Assembly (NCBI GenBank): GCA_902729315.2
Contig: LR746267.1
Span: 4,403,386 to 4,467,385, forward strand
DNA from: Spirodela intermedia
Taxonomy: Eukaryota; Streptophyta; Magnoliopsida; Alismatales; Araceae
Direction of reading: 5' to 3'
DNA: 64,000 nucleotides
This document shows, one piece after another, positions 12,161 through 23,469 of the stretch (position 1 is its first letter; each line of letters begins with the position of its first letter). Both the position numbers and the translations under genes were made by a program. A model generated the notes under the pieces. It saw nothing but the letters and a program-made list of their open reading frames with translations. It ran no database searches and was not told where the DNA came from.

Positions 12161-13587
12161 CTCAGCGACCTCTATTTGGCCTCATCTGTTCCGCGCTCGC
12201 TTTCTGAATATCTCTTCCATAGGAGTAGTGTGACACCCCCGGAATCTCTCGACCGGGTTGAACTGGGAGAGACAGCCCCCAGAATCTTTCCATGGTTTTG
12301 AGCATTATTTTACTTCAAGAGAAAAGATCTCTACTTGTACAATGTAACTTTGATGTGAGACTAAATATTTTTCAATTGTGTGTAGGGCTTACTTAGGAGC
12401 TCAGAATATTTTTCAGTTGTGTGTAGACCATCAAGATGGTTTTCAGTTCAGTTGCTAAAAAACTTTCGATGTGAGACTAAATATTTTCATTCATTGTAGG
12501 GCAGCAGTTTGGAGTGTGGTATGATCTAGTAGCACTTAATGGGCCACATTACCAAATACAGGAGATCCAATGACAAGCAAAGTGCCATGACACCAAAAGC
12601 ATAAAGTAATCCATTGGCGATTTGTGAATCCAGCACCACTCAACATGCACGTGACCAAAAATAATGATCCAACAACAAGCAAAGCACCATAGTACCAAGG
12701 ACCAAATATATCTGATTCAACAACACACAAGGTGCCACGATACCAGAAACTTTAGTTCTCGCATCTATCACCATCAAAGATATAAAGATAATAATCGATT
12801 ATTACCTAGTAAAATAGATATTATTAATTATCTTTAAAATTCTAATGGTAGTCACAAATATAGCATCCGTTCTTCTCTCTTTGCATGTGATCAATGCCTC
12901 CAACAATCAACGAGCTCGTTCCTTCCTCTCCTAATTGCACTCAAAGCCTCTAGCAAGTGGTCAACTCTTCCCTTCTCCCCCTAGATGACAATAATAGTAT
13001 GGTCAACCATTTTTGTTAGTAAATCTCTCTAGCAAGCAGCACAATACTTCTAAACAATACTTTTGTGACTTTCAACATGATGTGGCACATCTAAATGAAA
13101 CTAAGCCACCACTTTAATATCTCTAATTGCCCAAGAGGCAGACTAAATTTGGGCAATAATTTATTTCTTACTTTGTTCATTTATTTATGTACTTTCAACA
13201 TTTATTTGTATCTTAAGATAAATTAATTTCATTTCATATATGTCTTGATTGAAATGAGTAGAACTAATTCAAATCCTCATAAATGATCTTTGTTCTTTTT
13301 TTGAATCTTCTAAAACTCATCTAAGATCAAGTTAAGATCATTTCTAACTTCTCTTCTATTAATCTTTTAGTCGAATCTTGATGTATATATGTTTTTGTTC
13401 TTCTACAAATAACAAGTATTTTTTATTTTTAAATAAAAAATCAATGAGATTAAAAGTTGCTTAATGATCATTGAATTGTTAAATATGGTGGAAACATTCA
13501 CGACTGACTTTATGTCATGTGTGTGAATTTTTTAGTACATTGTAAACTCGAGTTATGTATACAACTAAATCATCATAAAAAGAGTTG
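12161..13587. other. Intergenic DNA with a possible LTR start and short repeats
   Basis: At about 12230 the text TGTGACACCCCCGGAATC resembles the start of many plant LTRs, but no matching end was found. The phrase GATGTGAGACTAAATATT occurs twice (about 12351 and 12469). Between 12567 and 12750 three imperfect copies of GATCCAACAACAAGCAAAGC-type text occur. No gene seen. Confidence 0.35.
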
Positions 13588-14160
13588 ACTTACATCCATA
13601 CTAATATTTTATTTAGTTTTAGTTATAAATATTATTATATAATAGTCATTTAAACACAACAAGTGTACATCAACTTTGTGACCATGTGCTTTTATTCTTT
13701 TCTCTTCACCCTTTTATTTTATTATTTTATTATTTCTATTAAAAAATAATAACATATTCAAATCACTATATATAAACTAAATTAACTTTTCATGATGGAT
13801 TAATCAGTCTTCTTATATTTGACTTAAGGCTTACATTTATACTAATATTTTATTAAATTTTAATTATAAATATTATTAGATAATAGTCATTTAAACACAA
13901 CAACAAATGCACATCACCTTTGTGACCATGTGCTTTTATTCTTCTCTTCTCATCCTTCTATTTTATTATTTCTTTTAAAAAGTAATAAAATATTCAAACC
14001 ACTATATATATAAACTAATTAATTTTTCATGATAGATTAATTAATCTTGTGTTTGACTTAAGGCTTATATTGATACTAATATTTTATTAAATCTTAATTA
14101 TAAATATTATTAGATAATTGACATTTAAACATAACAACAAATGCACATCATCTTTTTGAT
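13588..14160. repeat. Tandem duplication, about 235-bp unit, 2.4 copies
   Basis: The unit begins GACTTACATCCATACTAATA at about 13588 and recurs at about 13821 (GACTTAAGGCTTACATTTATAC) and about 14054 (GACTTAAGGCTTATATTGATAC). The internal phrase TTTGTGACCATGTGCTTTTA is shared by the first two units. AT-rich, non-coding. Confidence 0.7.
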
Positions 14161-14519
14161 GTGTTGCTTCATGACCAATTGGCCACCCAGACATGGCAAG
14201 GGAGTAATGCACATGTTCACAAAGTGAGTCCTTCACCACTTAAGCCTAGCTCATGACTCTCTTAGTTTGGGTCCATCTACTTGACCACAGTTCCCTTCTA
14301 GATTAATTGTTGAGTGTTAGCTTGCAGCATGCAGTAATAATTTTATATCATTGTTTTTTCTAATAATTAAAAATTAAACTAAATTAACAATATATTATTA
14401 CAATCATCCTACAACTTAACACAAAAAAATAATAATAAAGCTAATTAAAAAAAATCTCATTTTAATGCATACCACATCAATAAAATCAATTTGATATTAG
14501 TCAATTAAACTCTATAGAT
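14161..14519 (-). repeat. Degenerate R1 fragment, inverted
   Basis: Text around 14190-14290 (GGGAGTAATGCACATGTT, then CTTAAGCC) resembles the 600-690 block of R1 copy a in the same minus orientation. It faces R1 copy c head to head. It is strongly diverged, and its boundaries are approximate. Confidence 0.35.
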
Positions 14520-16380
14520 ATTGATAACTCTTCATTATCATGAGTTAATAATTAATAAAAAATATAATTTTAATATTAACTCATAATAAATAGACTTATA
14601 TTTATGTTAAATTATATAAAAAAGATTTTAATTAGTTAAAGTAATTTTTGTTGGCTAATTATATAATTTCATGCTAATTTATATTATTTTTATAAAAAAA
14701 AATTGAGATAAATAAAGAAAATAAAATAAAAAGATAGAAAAGGGGGGGGGGACCCACTAGCCAACCAAGCCCGTAAGCAGGTTGAAAGCACAGTCAGGTA
14801 AAGCCACAAGTAAGGGCTTGAGCAGCTAAGGATGAATCAATATTGAGCATGTGTGCATCACTCTCCTTCCACACATCACTAGTGGCCAGCCGAGAGTGAG
14901 GTAAGAAGTGATCTGACACACGTGAGAAAGGGAATCATTGATTCCCCAATCTCATATTACTATATATTCATCTCAAAATTTGACATATAATCGATGCAAG
15001 ACTAAACCCTAGTCAAACCTTCCTTAGAATATTTTAATAATTTTTTTATCTCAAATATGTCTTTTTTATTAGAAAGAGATATCTTAATGATGTCACTTTA
15101 TAAAGGTATTCATATATTTATTTCACTATCTCTCATATAGATGGGTGACTAGCGAGCGTTCAAATCCTACTAAAGTCAAAACTCATATTTTCATTTAATT
15201 AAATTATAACTTTTCTATATGTCATCGATGAAAAATAAAGTCATTAGAATCACTCAATCATCGACAAAAATCTCGTCAATATAATTTACGAAGTATTATT
15301 ACTAAAATTATTAAATTATTTATGATAAAGGTATCACAAATCTATCAAGTAAATCATATCCGATTGATCGATGAACAAGTCATTGATAAGAAGAAGACAA
15401 TCTATTAAGAGACGAGTCGTCACCTCTTGAAAGTGTATTAAATACAATGAAGAGCCTCCTCTTACTACATGGACTAGAGGACGAAACTCTTTAAGATGTG
15501 CCTCATCTCCATCCAACTCATTTTCATCAAGTGACAGTCGTCAGAAAGTTGCAAAATCACTATTTTTCTACTTTGCCGGGTGATAGCCACCAAAAATCAT
15601 TGGACGACCTACTTTATTAATTTTTAGACTTTTTAAGAAGATCTAGAAATTGTTTATGTTATTGTCTAAGGAGAGCTTTTGAGGTTATAGACATTGCATG
15701 ACAATCCTCTTGAATGTTCAAGATTCTGACATATTGTTGTTGCCACGTTAGAACTATATTTTACTATTTTTTAACTAATTTAACTTTTACCATCATTTTC
15801 TAGACTTCAAAAGGAGATTTAACAAATGCATAGGTCATCCGCGTCTAAGGAGAACCTTTGAGGTCAAAACTCTACATTTCATATTTTCAATTTAATTTTT
15901 ACTTAATTTAGTGGTACTTTGTGTGATTTCAAGTTATTAAAATATTTTTCATTTAATTACGATTCTTCTAGATTTTACAGATTTTAACTTGACGCATTAA
16001 ATTATTTGTAATCACTTACGTATGAATCACTAGGTGGAACTCTACGTCTACTTGATTTGCTTTCATCATGCACTGACATCATCTTAGTGTCCACACCCTT
16101 ATTTCCCTTTTCATGAATTTTAAATATATTTTATTTTTATTTCTTAGTATTAAAATTATAAAAAAATCATATTTTTTGCAAAAAAATCTAAAATATTACC
16201 CTATATTATATTACATCTTTATGATCGACTTAGAAAATTTATATTATTTTTTAAAAAAATACTGAATTATAATTAATATATTTTTTAGAAATATTTCTAA
16301 ATATCTGAAAAATAGTATTTTCTAGTCTTATAAATTTGAAATTTATGTGATTTATTATACAACAACAAAGTCACATGAGA
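14520..16380 (+). repeat. R1 repeat, copy c (longest)
   Basis: Starts TTGATAACTCTTCATTATC and aligns with 3830-5560 across its length, including the G-run near 14740, the GCATCACTCTCCTTCC block near 14866 and the CACCCTTATTTCCC block near 16096. It ends near AAGTCACATGAG. A possible 5-base duplication, AGATA, flanks it (about 14514 and 16381), but this may be chance. No coding domain. Confidence 0.6.
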
Positions 16381-16399
16381 TACTATTTTTGATGTCAAG

Positions 16400-17420
16400 A
16401 TTAGAGTTTTAATCTTATTGTTTACCTTATTTTAGACTAATAGAGTCGATTTGACCATTTTGAATGGTTTCTCATTAGCAAGGAAACTAAAGCTAGAGGA
16501 GATCCATGATCTGATTCTAAGGTATTTGTGGGAGAAACTTTTTGGTCACATCAAACTTTCTTAATTCTTCTCTTCCATTTTTTAGGATAAAGCATATGTA
16601 TCCAATCCATTTGTAGTTTAAATTTAGCTTTCTATTCTTAAGTAGTTCATAAGGTTTTTTCTTTAGTCTTAATATAATCAAAGATCTAATAATCAAATAA
16701 TATGTTTTATTAATTAATACAGCCCTAAAATAGTTATGAAGATTACTTTAACCCAACATTGGTCTAGACATATCTACTAGCATCATATTCACTCTCTAAA
16801 CAATCCAATTTTGTGATAGTGTTCTTGGAGCTAAGAAGTTATGTGAAATTCTTAGTTCATCAAAAAAATCATAGAATTTAATATTCTGAAAATTGATTGC
16901 ATAATTATCTTTAATATCTTTTCTGGTTATTAAGGTCTTTTTAAACTTTTCTATTGATTTTCTAAAGTAATATAATAACTAATTCTTATAAACAAAGTTA
17001 AATAGCCATGTATTTTGAGCAATCATCAAATAAATCTAAATCATTATGTGATCATCAACTATATCTTCATCTATTTACATATTTTACAATGATACTACAA
17101 GACCTCTTTCATATTTTAATATTTTCAAAAGGAAAAGAGTGATGTCAAAATAGAAAAAATTTAATTCCTACCCTTAAAATCCTCTTTGGCCTTGAAGTAA
17201 CCATTGCTAGATTGGCAGCCAATACATTTGGTACCTCATTCACCAAGATACTAAATGTAAATGTGCCTAAGATAAACCATTCCACCTTTAATCATCATTT
17301 AGATAAGATCATTTTATTACTATTCACATATTCTGGTACAAGATTTGTACTCATGATTGAATTTTAGAAAAATATAAATATTTGCCTCATTACATGTTAG
17401 AAAATATTCTAGTTAACTTT
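16400..17420 (-). mobile_element. Ty1/copia integrase-region remnant
   Basis: Minus-strand translation shows, in order from 17.25 kb downward, a CIGCQ-type zinc-binding fragment, an SKYTWLF segment, HNFLAPRTLSQNW (compare the copia HNFSAPRTPQQNG box), LVDMSRPML and KPYELLKNRK (compare TPYELLKGRK). Several in-frame stops and frameshifts are present. It is a dead internal piece of a copia element; neither LTRs nor reverse transcriptase are adjacent. Confidence 0.75.
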
Positions 17421-18400
17421 AATTTATTGATTTTAGAACAAATGAAAACTACTATTGAATATCTTTTGATTCTGCTACTAGACATTATCATCACACACAT
17501 CCTCAAACATTTTTGTTTAGATCCAATCAAAGAAGAATAATTTAGTTATGAGCCCTACTAAGTCATCAAGAATTCTGGACAGGTATTACATCTCTTAGAG
17601 GACTAGTAGATCTATTGTCCATCCGCCACCTCTACTTTCTCCTCTTTGATCTCCCATGTTCCTTCCGTTGTTAAGTTATTACTTCTTCTTGATAAATTCA
17701 ATGAAAACATTGATCATGTTAAGTAATGAATCAAGCTATTGGAGGTAGAAAAGGCAATAGGAAGTTGAAGACAACATTTAAATTTCTCTTTTCATTAATT
17801 CTTTCTGGTCATTTTGATCTTACAAAAAAATGAGAGAAATTAGGTCAAGAAATTTAAGCAACTACACATATTTAGAGGTAGCACACATTAAGGGGGAACT
17901 TATGACTATTTAAATTTTGAATCTTGAAACTTTGACATGTGAATAAAGTTATGAATTTCTCGTTCAGATATACTTTATGGTTATAATCAAGTTAAATGAA
18001 TTTTTTGTCATGGTGTTGTATCAATATTATAGATTTAAATAAATTTTCTCAATGATTTTGTAAGTATAAAAAAATAGATATATTTTCTCAATATTATATA
18101 TTGTTACTAGCATTTGGTTTTGATAATTACACATGAAAATTTATTGATAAATGATTATTTTATATTGATAAACCTTGTATATGTCACTAATCTATTTTCA
18201 ATGTATAATACATTCAACATTGTTCTAATATGAATTATCTTTATTAAATGATTTTATAATCTTATTAAATGATTTTATGAATCAAATCCAAAATTTATTG
18301 TCTTATGACGCTAATGCACCGCTAGTAATGATAGAACCAGCCCACATGGCAAAAGAAGCAGCATTAATTTGGTCTGGGTCATTGATTCATCTTCTAGTCG
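17421..18400. other. AT-rich intergenic DNA
   Basis: No gene, RNA or clear repeat structure seen. The part next to the copia remnant may be further decayed retroelement. Confidence 0.4.
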
Positions 18401-19859
18401 TTGAGTTAGAAGATGTCAATTTTAGTATTTTTAGCTGAGCTCAAAATAGAAATTAAGATTATATGGTCTATTGGGTTCAGGTCGATCCTCAGGGATGGCT
18501 ACCAATTTAAATGCCGAAATTTGCTATCAAATACATACTCTACTTATAACAACCGTGAAGAAAAAGGCAAGAAGAGAGAGAGAGAGAACTTTAAATAACT
18601 ACGTTCAACCATAATATTGAAATAAAAAAATGTTTGACCATGGACTAAACTAAGCTGTGAATAAAAGCAGCATTGAATCTTCTTCCTGTCTGTCAGACAA
18701 GAGCAAAGACAAAATGATGCTGGGGTTCTAAACGCAAACACAGTGTTCTGAAAATCAAAAAAAATAAAAAGAGAGAAACTAAAAATCGACTCTATTACGT
18801 GCCTGTCACCCACATCACTAATAAAGCATAAAGTGAAGGTAAAACATGAAACATGCTTGAAATAGCATTAACCAATCTAAAAGTCCCTGTTCATCACTCA
18901 GCCAGTCTCCGCAGGTCATGCAGAGGGAGAGGAGATTTCTTGGGATGACAACTCTACTTGCTGCCGCTGGTATCCAACCTGCTATGCACGCCGTCGTCAC
19001 CGATTTCACCTCCACTTGTCACTCAGGAGGTGAGCTCGTCGATGTCATGGGATTTCACAGCCTCCGTCGTGCTGCAGGTTTCCGCAGCAACACCGTCTCA
19101 CCGCCTGCTACCACTGCTCTGTTCCGTCGCCTAGGAGATGAGGGAAAACTCACAGGCATGTTGCCGTTGTCGATCCCCTTTTCCCTCTGCTGCCGGCCTG
19201 CTGTCTCACCCCACAGACCCTGCAAACAGGGGATACCTTTTGTGCCCTAGCTCCTTCGCCGGCCCCATTTTATCCTTCATAGCGGGCTTTATACTGAGCT
19301 TCTTTCCAATCTTCTTACTGGTCCATTACTGACGCGATTACTTGGCCCCTTTCTCCAAACTTTGAAGCTGGTTAATGGGCGTCTTTCTGCAGCCAGTTCA
19401 TAATTAAATCAGGAAGATTTTCCAACATTTCAAAAAAAAAAATCACCAAGAAATGATCTGTCTAATGAGTGTAACTTTAAACTTTATATTCAAGTGTAGG
19501 TTAAAAGAGATAAAATGTTTATTTAACCCAAGAATCCATGCGACGCAATTGAAAACCCAATTTAGCATTTTCACTTAATTTGATGGCTTTTGTTAATGAT
19601 TAAAACTCTTATTTCCCAAAAATCTATATTAATCATCATCTGAAGATGATGCATCAAGAGTCGTGTGTTACGTTGGGGACCACGAAATAGTTACCTAGTC
19701 CATGGGATACCGCAAACGACACACGATATATACTTATATATCTACGGTGAGGGCATCGTGCTGACAGTGCAAGAATCTATCTAATTCATGAGGAATTAGC
19801 TAATTTGTCTTATTCTACCTGTGATAAATTACTTTGCGGGGTGAAGGGTACTACCATAG
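18401..19859. other. Mixed-composition intergenic DNA with a GC-rich island
   Basis: About 18900-19330 is GC-rich and carries open frames on both strands (for example 18918-19250 plus, 110 aa). I recognise no domain and no splice structure. It could be a captured gene fragment, part of the 5' flank of the orphan kinase end at 19860, or a non-coding island. Confidence 0.3.
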
Positions 19860-20441
19860 CCGTGATGGGGAATGACCAGCTCACTTTCTTTGCACACCCG
19901 GAAACCACATCACATTTCCCCGCAAACGACGGCAGGGGTTTGTCGGTGTCTTGAAAAGAGGCAAAATCAACGGCCGGTGCCCGCAGAAGTCCCGCCGCCG
20001 GAAAGTTGGGACACCCACGTAAGAACCCGTGTTCGACCGTCGGAGTTCCCTGACCGGACGATTACAGGTCCGCTTGGGGGAGCGGGGTGAAGGAAGCCAA
20101 TTCGAAGATGTTACTTCCGAAAAGCAGTGCGCAGGTTTCTATTGGAGAGAGATATTCAGATGGTGCTCGCCCATCAGAATTCCGCCGTCTGAAACGGAGA
20201 TGCGGTCTCTCCTTGCTGATCCCCGTCCCTCTTCATTTCTCTTCCGGAAGAGGGGAGAAGGATGCAGGAGGTTAGAGACGATATAGCGGAAAAGCTGAGT
20301 TCAGCAGACTCCAGATCAATGGCTGCGCTTTCTTTCTCCGTTCTCATCCTTCTTATATGGAAAATATTGCCGTCCCACCTGATGGCGGCGGTGGTGCGCG
20401 ACGTACTTGCGCCCGGCAATGTGATCACCGGGAACCAAACT
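19860..20441 (+). pseudogene. Orphan 5' end of an S-domain kinase, opposite strand
   Basis: On the plus strand this reproduces the 5' flank, the 5' UTR and the start of exon 1 of the cluster genes. The upstream ATG (20262) leads in frame through SRSMAALSFSVLILL to RDVLAPGNVITGNQT, after which homology stops abruptly at about 20441 and unrelated AT-rich DNA follows. It corresponds to the signal peptide and the first lectin residues only. The inverted orientation implies a rearrangement, not a simple tandem deletion. Confidence 0.8.
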
Positions 20442-22081
20442 TTTCAAAAGAAATATTTTCATATTTAAGTACACCCGTTCGTTATTTCCAATGGTTGCTT
20501 ACTCATCATCTATTGACTTGACTGAAGATAACCATCCTCAATCTCAAGTCATATCTTGAGTTCATGTTGTCCAAGTATCATAATGAAATTGCCCATCAGA
20601 GATCTCCCTGAAAATAATTTAAGTTTTTAATAAGGGAACCGATATTTGAATTTAACTACACTACTCATAGATATTATATATAACATGTTTGAGGCCATTT
20701 TTTATTTATAAGATACTCTTTGTTGATTTAGAATTTAATCCTATTCATTCATTTCTAATGGACAGTATTTGACATTCAATCAATATATTTAATGCCTTTT
20801 GCAGCCACATAAGTTTTCATAAAATTATTTTGGATCATAATTTTTTTCTATTTTAAGATCCTTATACTTTTAATCTTTTATTTTAGCATTTATGTCTTCC
20901 TTTCCTTTCTTATGTTATAAATTATATTCTCATGAATAATACACCTCACGACTTAATTAAATAAATGTTTTCAGATCTTTGACTTCAGGTTTCTCATCCC
21001 TTCTAATTGGGTTCAACAAATGTTTCTACTGTCAATGAATCAATATCTTGTTGGACATCATTGGCCATGGGCAAAAAAAAAATTCAAGAATACTCTCTTG
21101 GAGTTCTTTATCCTTTTAGCCAAGAATATTCAAAAATTCAAGATGTTATGTTCATCTTCTAGTTTTTCAAATAAGATTTTATGGTGTTTTGTATATTTTC
21201 AAGAACTTGAACTGATTTCTTCAATTTTAAATTTTCTCCACGTGAGACTTTATGTGTTGTAGTCTTCAATGCATTCATCAAGATATTTAACTAATTGATC
21301 TTTAGATATAGAGTAAATATGAGAATCATATACCTAGTGTACTCTTTCATGATGCATATATTTATTTTTGTCTTTTTCATTCGACCTAGAGTTACTTTCA
21401 CTCCACCATGGCTTTCCTCTTTCACCTTATTTGAAGTCACTTGATGTAGAAAATTAAAACTCTATGATTTACACATGAGATGATAACATCTTTACCTCAC
21501 ACAGATATGTTTTTCATAATTAGGTCCATATCATCTAACGCTCATATCAATTATGAGAATTTGAAATAGAATAAGATATATTCTATGATCTAAGACCTTT
21601 GATCATTACTGAAATAAAATGAACTCTTCAACATTATTAATTTAGCAATCTTCTTTTCAACTTACAATACATCTATCAATTTAACGATTTTTACTAATAT
21701 TTAGAAATCATTAAAAACATCATGAGTTAATCCTTAACTCAACACAAAGAACTCAAGTTCATTTCCTTAGACAGTCTGCCCTTCTCTAGCTAACCACAAC
21801 TACCAACACCTTGTGTCTTTACTCCAAAAACTCTCAGCCATTAACCTTGACACCTCATGAAGAACAAAAGCATGATGGTTGTTTTAATTGGTTATTGAAA
21901 TCAACTGATGAAGAGAATGCATGTTCATGTACATGATTGATGTGTGCAGCAGGAAGAGGTTCATTGTGAACCTTGAAACTCATTGTATTTAATTAACTTT
22001 AAATTAGGAACTCTTCTTCTATATATAAGACTTTATCTTATATTAGTTTCCTTATTTCATCAGATCTTAAGTGCCTTATGT
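20442..22081. other. AT-rich intergenic DNA
   Basis: No gene supported. The minus-strand translation near 21250-21430 has short runs of low-complexity charged residues that could be decayed retroelement gag, but no diagnostic motif was found. Confidence 0.35.
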
Positions 22082-22350
22082 GTAGTAATGACATTTGAAC
22101 CTTCAAAATCTTCCTTCAAAAACTAATCATTTAGTGGAGTATTTAGTAATGACATTTGAACCTTCAAAATATTCCTTCAAAAATTAATCATTTTGTGGAA
22201 TATGTAGTAATGACATCTGAACCTTCGAAATATTCCATCAAAAACTAATTATTTTGCAGAATATTTAGTAATGACATTTGAACCTTCAAATCTTTCTTCA
22301 AAAACTAATCATTTTGTTGAATAAGTAGTAATGACATTTGTACCTTCTAA
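22082..22350. repeat. Tandem repeat, about 60-bp unit, 4.5 copies
   Basis: Units start at about 22082, 22142, 22204, 22264 and 22324, each with AGTAATGACATTTGAACC followed by TTCAAAAACTAATCATTTTG-like text. The fifth unit is partial. Non-coding. Confidence 0.85.
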
Positions 22351-22539
22351 TCTTTGAATCTTCTTACTTCATAGTATTGCCATTGAAATTTGTGCTAGAG
22401 TTTTCTAACTTGATCAAGAATAGTTGGATGCCCACATTGTATTTATTGGTGATATATAATATATGTGAAAAATATTATAATTAAGATGTTTATTTCATTG
22501 AGATACTATATGTAATACATTTTATAAACATTAAAATGA

Positions 22540-23469
22540 GTGCATTGATATAAAGGACATAAGAAAATAAAAAGGTAATGCCAACTTACCCATGAAGTGG
22601 CATTACCCTCACTCTTGATTTAGTGTTTAGTTGTGACAAATACCTTTCAAAATATCTTGTTTAGTTGGCTCTATCTTCAAATTTATATTAAACCTTGAAG
22701 TAAATGTTAAATTCAAAAGTAGTCAACATGGCTGCCTCATTTTCAGTGAGAGTGATCAAAGCCTGTCATTTCAGATCTAGTCCCTATTACTTTGCAGGTT
22801 TGGCTCCCTGATATTCAAGGCGATGGTTGAAGAGTAAGAAGAGACAGACATAATTTCTTTCTCATTTAGGAGGCGAATTCCTTATGGGCACTCACGTAGC
22901 TGGGCCCGCACATGGGTATAACTCGGTCCGTGGGAGAACTCCAAGGGATGAGGAGAGAAGTCAGAGCACCTGGTGCGGCCCCGAGTCCTTCGAAGAATCC
23001 GGACCCCGAGGGCATTTCATGAACTTCCTCGGCACGGATATAGAGAGGGCCTCATGGATTAGTATCGCTACCCCTCGCCACGTCTCTTCCTCTTGCGAAC
23101 TCTTCATTTGGCAGGGAGTCCCACAAGTAGAAGGCGAGTTGCACCCTGTCGCAAGTATCGAGTAGCTTCCAGCGTTTACTCCGGAACCAGAAACCCCAAT
23201 TCTCCAGAATCCGCGGTCCAGGGGGGTGCCAGCCGACGATTATCAAACGGCCCATAGGGCGACTTGGGGAAGGGAAAATCTCCAAGCATCTGAAGCCAGA
23301 CACAGGCCGCCAGGTATAAGAGGAAGGCCAGTGCGTAATATTATCATTACAGTAATGAGACAACTCTACACATCAAATTTCTAGACCACCCATGTCTTGA
23401 TACGAATAATCGTAAGAGAATCACAACTCACACTCAGCTTGACAGTCTGCACCACAGCGCATTTTCCGT
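22540..23469 (-). other. 3' flank of S-domain kinase copy B
   Basis: Shares an AT-rich distal part (about 22540-22790) with 11590-11870 and 31660-31860, a GC-rich middle (about 22880-23330; AACTCGGTCCGTGGG, GCGGCCCCGAGTCC) with copy C, and a proximal 120 bp almost identical to copy C. It probably includes the 3' UTR. Open frames in the GC-rich middle are not conserved. Confidence 0.55.

Noticed and set aside
14510-16386. AGATA target duplication around R1 copy c
   Set aside because: Five-base match in AT-rich DNA with uncertain element ends; the other R1 copies do not show a matching duplication.
18918-19250. 110-aa plus frame as a gene
   Set aside because: No domain, no paralogue in the window and no splice or promoter context; described only as a GC-rich island.
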